A stretch of 38,783 nt of DNA from an uncultured Actinomycetes bacterium (GTDB lineage Bacteria; Actinomycetota; Actinomycetes; Nanopelagicales; Nanopelagicaceae). Position numbers and translations under genes: made by a program. Shown here piece after piece: positions 31,640 through 38,783 of this stretch. The notes beneath the pieces are model-generated. The model saw nothing but the letters and a program-made list of their open reading frames with translations, was not told the DNA's origin and did not search any database. How positions within the stretch are numbered: the stretch's first letter is position 1; the number at the start of each line of letters is the position of its first letter. The stretch is from contig CAIJYZ010000021.1 in the NCBI GenBank assembly GCA_903825015.1, positions 1-38,783 on the forward strand. Reading direction: 5' to 3'.

Positions 31640-32722
31640 ATGGAAGCCAATATGAGTAAAAATGCCCTCGTCATCGGAGTCACCGGAATCGCTGGTAACA
31701 ATATTGCGCAAGAGCTGCAGAAAAAGGGTTTCACTGTCTATGGCTTGTCCCGCAAACCGGGCACCATTGTTCCGGGAGTGAAACATGTTTATGCCGATGT
31801 GCTTGATGCAGAAAGTGTTAAGGCCGCCGTTGCAGAACTTCCTATCACTCATCTCTTCTTCTGCACATGGTCTCGTCAAAATACTGAGAAAGAAAATATC
31901 GCTGTAAATGGTGCGATGCTACAAAACACATTGGATGCATTTGCTCAAAAGCGCACACTCGAACATACAGTTTTGATTACTGGTCTCAAGCATTACCTCG
32001 GGCCTTTTGAATCATATGCATCGACTCCTATGGAAACTCCCTTCAAAGAGAGTCAGCCGCGACTACCTATCGATAATTTTTATTACACTCAAGAAGATAT
32101 TCTTTTTGAATCTGCTGCTGAACAAGGATTTACTTGGTCCGTGCATCGCCCTCACACCATGATTGGTTGGGCACTCGGAAATGCCATGAACATGGGTGTC
32201 ACTCTTGCGGTCTATGCATCTATCTGCAAGGAAACTGGTGAAGCCTTTATTTTCCCTGGATCAAAGGAGCAATACAACGGCGTAACTGACGTTAGTGATG
32301 CACGACTTGTTGCTCGACATGCTGTCTGGTCTGCAACTGATCCCGCAGGAAAAAATGAGGCGTTCAATACCGTTAACGGTGATGTATTTCGTTGGCGTCA
32401 ATTATGGCGTTTGATTGCCGAACACTTTGGAATTACTGATCCTGGATACCCAGCAGAGTTTTCACCACTTGAACCACGCATGGTTGGCGCAGATGCAGAA
32501 TGGGAAAAGATTGTTGCAAAACATAATCTCAAGCCATACAAAGCATCTGAAATTGCTTCCTGGTGGCATAGTGATGCAGACCTTGGTCGTCAGGTAGAAA
32601 CCTTTGCCGACATGGGCAAGAGCCGCAAGGCAGGATTCCGCGAAGTCCAAGTAACGCCGGATTCTTTCTTTGATCTCTTCGAGCAATTACGCGCTGAAAA
32701 GATTATTCCGCCACGTTCTTAA
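31640..32722 (+). CDS. PRISE-like SDR (progesterone 5-beta-reductase/iridoid synthase-like)
   Basis: VIGVTGIAGNNIAQELQKKGFTVYGLSRKP, TGLKHYLGPFE, NFYYTQED, SVHRPHTMIGWALGNAMN. Start may be MSKNALV (31652). Confidence 0.8.
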   Translation: MEANMSKNALVIGVTGIAGNNIAQELQKKGFTVYGLSRKPGTIVPGVKHVYADVLDAESVKAAVAELPITHLFFCTWSRQNTEKENIAVNGAMLQNTLDAFAQKRTLEHTVLITGLKHYLGPFESYASTPMETPFKESQPRLPIDNFYYTQEDILFESAAEQGFTWSVHRPHTMIGWALGNAMNMGVTLAVYASICKETGEAFIFPGSKEQYNGVTDVSDARLVARHAVWSATDPAGKNEAFNTVNGDVFRWRQLWRLIAEHFGITDPGYPAEFSPLEPRMVGADAEWEKIVAKHNLKPYKASEIASWWHSDADLGRQVETFADMGKSRKAGFREVQVTPDSFFDLFEQLRAEKIIPPRS

Positions 32723-33388
32723 TTACGAATTAAACACATCTGGGTGCTGGGCTAATTCAAGCCTGGTACGCCGGATGTGGCCAAAAAGAATTCGTTCTGC
32801 GTCATCTGTGTCGTATTTCTTGATTGCGGCGAGGAGTAAAAAATGTTCATAGTGTGCTGGCTTAAAAGATGAAGCTGCCATCATTTGTGAATACGCACGA
32901 CGATAATGCTGCGTTGTGTTCCACAAGCGATTGACCATTTCTCCAACGAGAACTGTCTCTGCACCTGAATATGAAAGTAAATGGAATTGGCGATCTAACT
33001 TTAGAAAAACTTCTACATCGGTCGTTAATTCCATTTGAGTGGCCAGATGTTGCAACTCTGCAAATATTGATTCAGAGATATTAGGGATACTTAATCTCAG
33101 CAAGAGTGGTTCGATGCGTTCGCGAAGCTGATACATCTCTTCGCACTCAGCAAGATTGAGTTTTGAAATCCACGCACCAGTATGTGCAACTAGATTTATT
33201 AACCCTTCAGCTTCAAGCATCCGCAACGCTTCTCGGACTGGCGAGCGCGATGCCCCAAACTGTTCAGCGATATCTTCTTGTCGAATTCGAACACCTGGAG
33301 GATATTTTCCAGAAAGAATCTCTTCTTTTAATGAATTTGCAACTTGCTGGCTTAAAGCCAGATCACTTTCGTTTTCAATAAGAGACAT
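32723..33388 (-). CDS. GntR-family regulator with FCD domain
   Basis: wHTH: LKEEILSGKYPPGVRIRQEDIAEQFGASRSPVREALRMLEAEGLI; helical FCD C-terminus. Confidence 0.93.
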   Translation of the reverse strand: MSLIENESDLALSQQVANSLKEEILSGKYPPGVRIRQEDIAEQFGASRSPVREALRMLEAEGLINLVAHTGAWISKLNLAECEEMYQLRERIEPLLLRLSIPNISESIFAELQHLATQMELTTDVEVFLKLDRQFHLLSYSGAETVLVGEMVNRLWNTTQHYRRAYSQMMAASSFKPAHYEHFLLLAAIKKYDTDDAERILFGHIRRTRLELAQHPDVFNS

Positions 33389-33945
33389 TAAAGCTCCGGA
33401 TGTGCTGGATGCCAGAGTTTAGTTTTTGCAGTTGCTTCATATGCCTTGCCATTTGGAAATGAGACGAGTTCAAATTGCATTCCCCATGGGCTTGTGAAAT
33501 AGACCCATTGCTGGCCTTCGGAATGACTTTTACTTAAAGTCGATTCACCCATAATCGAGACACCTTTGCTCTTGAGATATTCCAACGCTAATTCAAAATC
33601 ATCAACATAAAATGCAAGGTGGTGTCCGCCAATATCAGAGTTTTTTGGTTGAGGTGCTGCTCCATCAGCTGCTTCATATTGGAAAATTTCAAAGTTCGGT
33701 CCGAATTTGCAACGAAAGAATCGGAGTTCGCGCATCACGGTTCGGGCATGGACACCTAAATGTTCGGCCATCCAATTGTCTTCTCTTACAAAGGGGCCAA
33801 GATTGTAAATCCGTTCGCAGCCGATGACGTCGACGAAGAAACGCTCTGCCTGGTCGAGATCGGGAACGGTAAAGCCAATATGTTCGGTGCCTCGAAGGCC
33901 TGGTATTCCAGAGATTTGAGTCTCCCTCCCCTTAATTGGATACAA
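33388..33945 (-). CDS. VOC-family protein 2
   Basis: GTEHIGFTVPDLDQAERFFVDVIGCE ... GGHHLAFYVDDFELALEYLKSKG ... SPWGMQFELVSFP; apparent TTG start with GAGG SD. Confidence 0.88.
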   Translation of the reverse strand: MYPIKGRETQISGIPGLRGTEHIGFTVPDLDQAERFFVDVIGCERIYNLGPFVREDNWMAEHLGVHARTVMRELRFFRCKFGPNFEIFQYEAADGAAPQPKNSDIGGHHLAFYVDDFELALEYLKSKGVSIMGESTLSKSHSEGQQWVYFTSPWGMQFELVSFPNGKAYEATAKTKLWHPAHPEL

Positions 33946-33946
33946 T
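33935..33946. promoter_or_regulatory. Candidate regulator box 1 (ATTGGATACAAT)
   Basis: ATTG-N4-CAAT palindrome overlapping the VOC2 start; second copy 62 bp away. Confidence 0.5.
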
Positions 33947-33996
33947 CTAACCTCAAATACCCCTAAAAGGGAAGATTTTATGGAATAAACCTTGTG

Positions 33997-34008
33997 ATTG
34001 GATGCAAT
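33997..34008. promoter_or_regulatory. Candidate regulator box 2 (ATTGGATGCAAT)
   Basis: Same 12-mer (one difference) upstream of the E1 gene. Confidence 0.5.
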
Positions 34009-34071
34009 GTGGGTTTACTGTTCTCTCATACTTAATTTTAAGTAGCCAGTTTCAGCACCGAGGAGCTTTAC

Positions 34072-36261
34072 ATGACTAACCGCACTCCCCTTGTAGCACG
34101 TGCCCCGTGGGTAGAGATTTCCACGACCGCTGATGATTGGAAGCGTGCCGACCCACAGTTGCTCGAAACAATGCTTGGACAGCTGCATCTAATTCGCGCA
34201 TTTGAGGAAGTTGTTCTCGAACTTGCTGGAGAGGGTTTAGTTCATGGACCTGCCCACTCTTCCATTGGTCAAGAAGGTGGAGCTGTCGGATCAATTATTT
34301 CGCTCGGGACAAAAGATGCGATTAATGGCTCGCACCGAGGTCATCATCAATTTCTTGCCAAAGTAATTAGTCATGTTTCATCTGGAAAACTTGATATCAC
34401 TTCACTCGTGACTCCAGCACTTCAAGAAGTTTTACAACGCACTCTTGCAGAAATTCTTGGATTGGCTCAAGGGTATTGCAGTGGTCGCGGAGGCTCTATG
34501 CACCTTCAGTATTTTGAAGCTGGTGCACTCGGTACAAATGCGATCGTTGGAGGAGGAGTTCCACTTGCAGCAGGTAATGCTTGGGCTCAACGTAAATCTC
34601 TAACAGATAACATCACGGTCTCATATTTTGGTGACGGTGCAGTAAACATTGGTTCTGTGTTAGAAACAATGAATTTAGCTGCGGCCTGGAAATTACCAAT
34701 GGCATTCTTTATTGAAAATAATTTATATGCCGTTTCTACTCACGTCTCTGAAGTAACTGCAGAGCCACGACTCTCCGCTCGTGCACTTGGCTTTGCAATT
34801 CCATCATGGAAAGTTGATGGCATGGATCCGCTAGCTGTTCATCTAGCTATGCAAGAAGCAGAGTCACATATGCGCAGTGGCAAAGGCCCGGTAGTTATAG
34901 AAGCCGATGTTTATCGTTACTTCCATCAGAATGGTCCATTCCCAGGAAGCGCATTTGGATATCGCACCAAGGAAGAAGAAGCGCATTGGCGTGAGCGCGA
35001 TCCACTCTTGCGTGTTGCTAACGAAATGATAGCTCTCGGTCTTATCGATCAAGTTGGTGTTGATTCAGTGCGCGAGCAAGCACTTGCTGCCAACCGACTT
35101 GCTGCATCGACTCTTTTAGAAGCTAATCCAGATGCGCCAGGCAAGCGTCGCATTAAGCCAGATCTTTGGCCCGATATCTCCTTTGTTAATGTTGGAGTTC
35201 GTGGAGATGCATCTGAACTCAACGGTGCTCGCACACTAGAGCCTCTCAAAGATGGCGGGGCAAAAACCACCGTTAAATTTGTTGATGCTGTTGCTGGTGT
35301 TATTGATGCAGCCATGGAAAAAGATAATCGAATCGTTATTTTGGGTGAAGATATTCATCGCCTTAATGGTGGAACTAATGGCGCAACTAAGGGCCTATCT
35401 AAAAAGTATCCAGATCGAGTTCTAGGAACGCCGATTAGTGAAAATGCATTTGCGGGTCTTGGTGGAGGCCTTGCACTTGATGGACGCTACCGCCCAATCG
35501 TTGAATTTATGTATCCCGATTTTATGTGGGTGGCAGCTGACCAAGTCTTTAATCAAATTGGAAAAGCCCGCCATATGTTTGGCGGACAGAATCCAGTTCC
35601 TCTTGTTCTTCGCACAAAGGTTGCAATTGGAAGTGGATACGGTTCACAGCATTTAATGGATCCTGCCGGAATCTTTGTAACAAGTCCTGGTTGGCGCATT
35701 GTTGCTGCATCAACTCCTGCTGAATACATCGGCCTAATGAATGCTGCACTTGCTTTACAAGATCCTGTTCTTGTACTTGAACATGTTGATCTTTACCAAG
35801 ATATGGGAGATATCCCCGAAGGAGATTTCGATTATCAAATCCCATTTGGTAAAGCCAATGTTCGCCGCGAAGGCAAAGATCTCACTGTTCTAACTTATTT
35901 ATCTATGGTTAAGCATTCACTCACCGCCGTTGAACAAAGTGGAATAGACGCTGAAGTAATCGATTTGCGTTGGCTTGATCGCGCATCTATCGATTGGGCA
36001 ACTATTGAAGCCTCCATTAAGAAAACTAATGCCGTCATGATTGTTGAGCAAGGCGCCCTAGGAACTTCTTACGGCGGTTGGTTATCTGATGAGATCCAAC
36101 GCCGTTACTTTGATTGGCTAGATCAACCAGTGCACCGTGTTTCTGGCGAAGAGGCTTCACCAAGTATTTCAAGAGTTCTTGAACGCGCTGCTTATGCAGG
36201 AGTTGAAGAGATTCTTATTGGGCTTGCTCAGGTAAGAACTGGATTTGGCGGGAACCGTTAA
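34072..36261 (+). CDS. TPP-dependent 2-oxoacid/acetoin dehydrogenase E1, fused alpha-beta
   Basis: Alpha half: GRGGSMHL, GDGAVNIGSVLETMNLAAAWKLPMAFFIENN (TPP motif). Beta half: VILGEDIHRLNGGTNGATKGL, PISENAFAGLGGGLAL, IDLRWLDRAS. Confidence 0.92.
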   Translation: MTNRTPLVARAPWVEISTTADDWKRADPQLLETMLGQLHLIRAFEEVVLELAGEGLVHGPAHSSIGQEGGAVGSIISLGTKDAINGSHRGHHQFLAKVISHVSSGKLDITSLVTPALQEVLQRTLAEILGLAQGYCSGRGGSMHLQYFEAGALGTNAIVGGGVPLAAGNAWAQRKSLTDNITVSYFGDGAVNIGSVLETMNLAAAWKLPMAFFIENNLYAVSTHVSEVTAEPRLSARALGFAIPSWKVDGMDPLAVHLAMQEAESHMRSGKGPVVIEADVYRYFHQNGPFPGSAFGYRTKEEEAHWRERDPLLRVANEMIALGLIDQVGVDSVREQALAANRLAASTLLEANPDAPGKRRIKPDLWPDISFVNVGVRGDASELNGARTLEPLKDGGAKTTVKFVDAVAGVIDAAMEKDNRIVILGEDIHRLNGGTNGATKGLSKKYPDRVLGTPISENAFAGLGGGLALDGRYRPIVEFMYPDFMWVAADQVFNQIGKARHMFGGQNPVPLVLRTKVAIGSGYGSQHLMDPAGIFVTSPGWRIVAASTPAEYIGLMNAALALQDPVLVLEHVDLYQDMGDIPEGDFDYQIPFGKANVRREGKDLTVLTYLSMVKHSLTAVEQSGIDAEVIDLRWLDRASIDWATIEASIKKTNAVMIVEQGALGTSYGGWLSDEIQRRYFDWLDQPVHRVSGEEASPSISRVLERAAYAGVEEILIGLAQVRTGFGGNR

Positions 36262-36262
36262 C

Positions 36263-37510
36263 ATGGCATTAATAATGAGAATGCCAGAAGTTTTGGCGAA
36301 CGCAACTGAAGCAATCATCGCTAAATGGTTAATTCAAGAAGGTGAATCATTTACCGTTGGCCAAGCAATTGCTGAAGTGGAGACTGAAAAAGCTCTAGTC
36401 GAAGTTCCCGCTGAAACTGAGGGAATCTTAGGTAAGTACCTCGTTAATAATGGAGCGTTCGTACAAGTTGGAGCCCCGATCGCCATCTTGCTGGCAGCTG
36501 GTGAAGGTCAATTAGAGATAGATAAGTTGATAGCTGAGGCAGGCGTTGATGTTGCCTCACCTGTAGCTGCCGCCCCGGTTGTTAACACTCCAGTTGTTAC
36601 TCAGGCTCCAGTTATCATTCAGGAAGCTCCTGTTTTGAAACACAAAGAGCATGGTGATCGCCTCTTTATTAGTCCCCTTTCTCGCCGGTTGGCTAAAGAA
36701 AATGACCTTGATGCCGAATCAATTCAAGGTACCGGTCCAGGAGGCCGCATTGTTCGGCGAGATGTAGAAGCTGCAATCGGCGACAGTAGTAAAGCTGTTA
36801 CTAATTTAACCCCTGTTGCAATCCCTGCTGGAAGTTTTACAGATATCCCGCATTCTGGAATGCGAAAGGCGATTGCACGAAGATTGACTGAAAGTAAGAC
36901 AACGGTTCCGCATTTCTATCTCTCGGCTCCAGTTCTTGCTGATGACATGTTGAATTTCCGTACGAAATATAATGAATGGGCTCCAAAGAAGATTTCGGTG
37001 ACAGATCTTATTTTAAAGACTGTTGCTGCATCCTTTGCAGACGTTCCACAAGCAAATGTAATCTGGACCGATTCTGCTCTTCGTCAATTTAGCGACGTAG
37101 ATGTTTCAATCGCAGTTGCTACCAACAATGGCTTGATTACTCCTGTGGTTAAAGGAATTAATCATTTGAGTCTTGCACAATTAAATATTTCAACAAGCGA
37201 TTTAATTGACCGAGCACGTATTGGTCGGTTAAAGCAAAGTGAGATTGAAGGTGGTTCATTCTCTGTAACTAATCTTGGTATGTATGGCACAGATGAATTC
37301 TCTGCAATCCTTAATCCACCTCAATCAGCAATCTTGGCTGTTGGTGCTGCAAAACAAAAGCCGGTAGTTATCGATGGAGAAATCAAGATTCGCTCAATTA
37401 TCAACTTCACCGTCTCGGTTGACCACCGTGCAATCGACGGAGCTATCGCAGCACAGTGGTTGGCTGCCTTTGTTAAGCGCTTCGAAAATCCATTCTGGCT
37501 AGCTATCTAA
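36263..37510 (+). CDS. Dihydrolipoamide acyltransferase (E2)
   Basis: Lipoyl domain (VETEKALVEVPAE), peripheral-subunit-binding domain (FISPLSRRLAKENDLDAESIQGTGPGGRIVRRDV), catalytic SVDHRAIDGA. Confidence 0.93.
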   Translation: MALIMRMPEVLANATEAIIAKWLIQEGESFTVGQAIAEVETEKALVEVPAETEGILGKYLVNNGAFVQVGAPIAILLAAGEGQLEIDKLIAEAGVDVASPVAAAPVVNTPVVTQAPVIIQEAPVLKHKEHGDRLFISPLSRRLAKENDLDAESIQGTGPGGRIVRRDVEAAIGDSSKAVTNLTPVAIPAGSFTDIPHSGMRKAIARRLTESKTTVPHFYLSAPVLADDMLNFRTKYNEWAPKKISVTDLILKTVAASFADVPQANVIWTDSALRQFSDVDVSIAVATNNGLITPVVKGINHLSLAQLNISTSDLIDRARIGRLKQSEIEGGSFSVTNLGMYGTDEFSAILNPPQSAILAVGAAKQKPVVIDGEIKIRSIINFTVSVDHRAIDGAIAAQWLAAFVKRFENPFWLAI

Positions 37511-37569
37511 CAGTGAAGATCGGGGTTTAACTACCTAAGAATTAACAGGTAGGGTTAGCCTGCTTCACT

Positions 37570-37657
37570 GGAGGATTCGCATAGCGGCCGAGTGCGCACG
37601 CTTGGAAAGCGTGTATAGGGCAACCTATCGAGGGTTCAAATCCCTCATCCTCCGCCA
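37570..37657 (+). tRNA. tRNA-Ser (anticodon GGA)
   Basis: Acceptor GGAGGAT/ATCCTCC, anticodon loop TTGGAAA, long variable arm, GGTTCAAATCC T-arm, encoded CCA. Confidence 0.95.
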
Positions 37658-37683
37658 GATCGGAAGTATCGCTTTCCCTTCTT

Positions 37684-37769
37684 GGAGGATTCGCATAGTG
37701 GCCGAGTGCGCGCGTCTCGAACACGCGTAGACGAAAGTCTCGAGGGTTCAAATCCCTCATCCTCCGCCA
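37684..37769 (+). tRNA. tRNA-Ser (anticodon CGA)
   Basis: Acceptor GGAGGAT/ATCCTCC, anticodon loop CTCGAAC with CGCGT/ACGCG stem, long variable arm, encoded CCA. Confidence 0.95.
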
Positions 37770-37773
37770 GAAC

Positions 37774-38334
37774 GTGGGTAATTCCCCAGAAGTTACAAGC
37801 GATGAAAATTCGTATGCAGAAATAGACGATTTGCGCACTATCCCTGATGTGCCAATCAATAAGGGATACCTCACCAAAATCACCGCGGAAAGAGCGCGGA
37901 GAGAACGTCCTGACTTCATCGCTCCGGCAATAACCAATGAAGTTCAAAAGGCAATGGTTGGGAAACCTTTGGAAAAGGTTGTTCGCTCCGCTCCCGTGGT
38001 TCGAGAGAAAGAACAAGCGCCTCAATCAACAAAGGTAATCAAGTTAGACGGTGGCCGTATCTCAATTGTCGATGCCATACAGCTTTTCGGATGGACTTCA
38101 AAAACTCGTTTTGCTTGGCAGTTAGATCGCTCCTCAATCACTCTAATCGCTCAAGAAGATGGGGATTTAGCATTTGATGCATCAAATCGAATTCTGATTC
38201 CTATGAACCTTCGTCGCCGACTAAACATAAAGTCAGATGAGCAAGTCCTTGTTCTCTCTGATTCTTCACCTGTGGCCAATGTCCAAGTAACACCAATCAA
38301 CCAAATACATAAATATATTAAGGATGCAAAATAA
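37774..38334 (+). CDS. AbrB/SpoVT-like domain-containing protein
   Basis: C-terminal GDLAFDASNRILIPMNLRRRLNIKSDEQVLVL resembles a SpoVT-AbrB fold; GTG start 4 nt after the tRNA CCA; stop overlaps the integrase ATG. Confidence 0.65.
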   Translation: MGNSPEVTSDENSYAEIDDLRTIPDVPINKGYLTKITAERARRERPDFIAPAITNEVQKAMVGKPLEKVVRSAPVVREKEQAPQSTKVIKLDGGRISIVDAIQLFGWTSKTRFAWQLDRSSITLIAQEDGDLAFDASNRILIPMNLRRRLNIKSDEQVLVLSDSSPVANVQVTPINQIHKYIKDAK

Positions 38335-38783
38335 TGAACACCTCACTAAAAGAAACTATCCAGGCACTCCGTGAAGCGTGTCCCAATCTTTCAGATATGG
38401 AACTAGCCCAACTGGCATTAGGCCAACCTCGTGAAAAGAAAAATGCTGGGGTCACCGTTTCTGATTTATTAGTCAAAATAAGAAAGACTTATTGGGATAA
38501 CGAACTCAAACGTCTAAGAGCCAAAAAGAAGCCTGATGGAACAATGAACTTAAAAGATACCTCAACCTATCGCGTCTATGACACAAACTGGAAGCGTCTT
38601 GAGGCTCTCTTTGGCCAAAAAGATATTGCTGAACTGAAAGCAAGTGATGTAGTTGAAGTCGCACTTCTGGCCGAGAAGGAATGCATTGAATACTGGGAAG
38701 AAGTGAACAAATCCCGCGAACAACGGGGCCTGCCACTAAAGGAATTTACGGGAGCTAATAGATACAACGCATGCTTAGATGCA
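38334..38783 (+). CDS. Probable tyrosine recombinase/phage-type integrase, N-terminal part (truncated by window end)
   Basis: Open frame MNTSLKETIQALREACPNLSDMELAQLALGQ...STYRVYDTNWKRLEALFGQKDIAELKASDVVEVALLAEKE...GANRYNACLDA to the window edge. Resembles a SAM-like core-binding domain; adjacent to tRNA. Catalytic domain not visible. Confidence 0.65.
   Translation, partial: MNTSLKETIQALREACPNLSDMELAQLALGQPREKKNAGVTVSDLLVKIRKTYWDNELKRLRAKKKPDGTMNLKDTSTYRVYDTNWKRLEALFGQKDIAELKASDVVEVALLAEKECIEYWEEVNKSREQRGLPLKEFTGANRYNACLDA

Noticed and set aside
37511-37569. CTACCT...AGGTAG short inverted repeat after E2
   Set aside because: Only 6-bp stem and no T tract; insufficient to call a terminator.
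37542-38025. Minus-strand ORFs at 37542-37937 and 37645-38025 (LAEDEGFEPSRLSS..., MRDLNPRDFRLRVFETRALGHYANPP)
   Set aside because: Antisense translations of tRNA-Ser genes; a well-known spurious ORF pattern.

Overview
This 38.8 kb window looks like a compact, streamlined actinobacterial chromosome. The gene set and low-GC style suggest an acI/Nanopelagicales-like lineage, but that is inference. Positions 1-17.6 kb are housekeeping: a minus-strand fba-purA-purD-purB-purC run, acs, a TlpA-like lipoprotein, nth divergent from a Crp/FNR regulator, ridA, a DUF4177-like small protein, yqeY, asd, lysC, recR, dnaX, the SRP RNA (ffs) and GTP-type PEPCK. Positions 17.6-37.5 kb form a catabolic/accessory block. 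It holds an EboE-like TIM-barrel protein, a divergent M24 enzyme and an XRE-cupin regulator. It also holds a continuous minus-strand run (SDR, three MDR dehydrogenases, a beta-hydroxyacid dehydrogenase, and a CUT2-type ABC importer with an ATPase-permease fusion), a PRISE-like SDR, a GntR/FCD regulator, two VOC proteins, and a fused E1 alpha-beta plus E2 2-oxoacid dehydrogenase. The right edge has tandem tRNA-Ser genes (GGA, CGA), an AbrB-like ORF starting 4 nt after the tRNA CCA, and a truncated likely tyrosine recombinase, which looks like the edge of a tRNA-integrated element. Several genes missed by the ORF track were recovered: the purC N-terminus, a 35-aa membrane protein with a strong SD and its own terminator, the 53-aa DUF4177-like ORF, a probable internal lysC-beta start, and the open-ended integrase.
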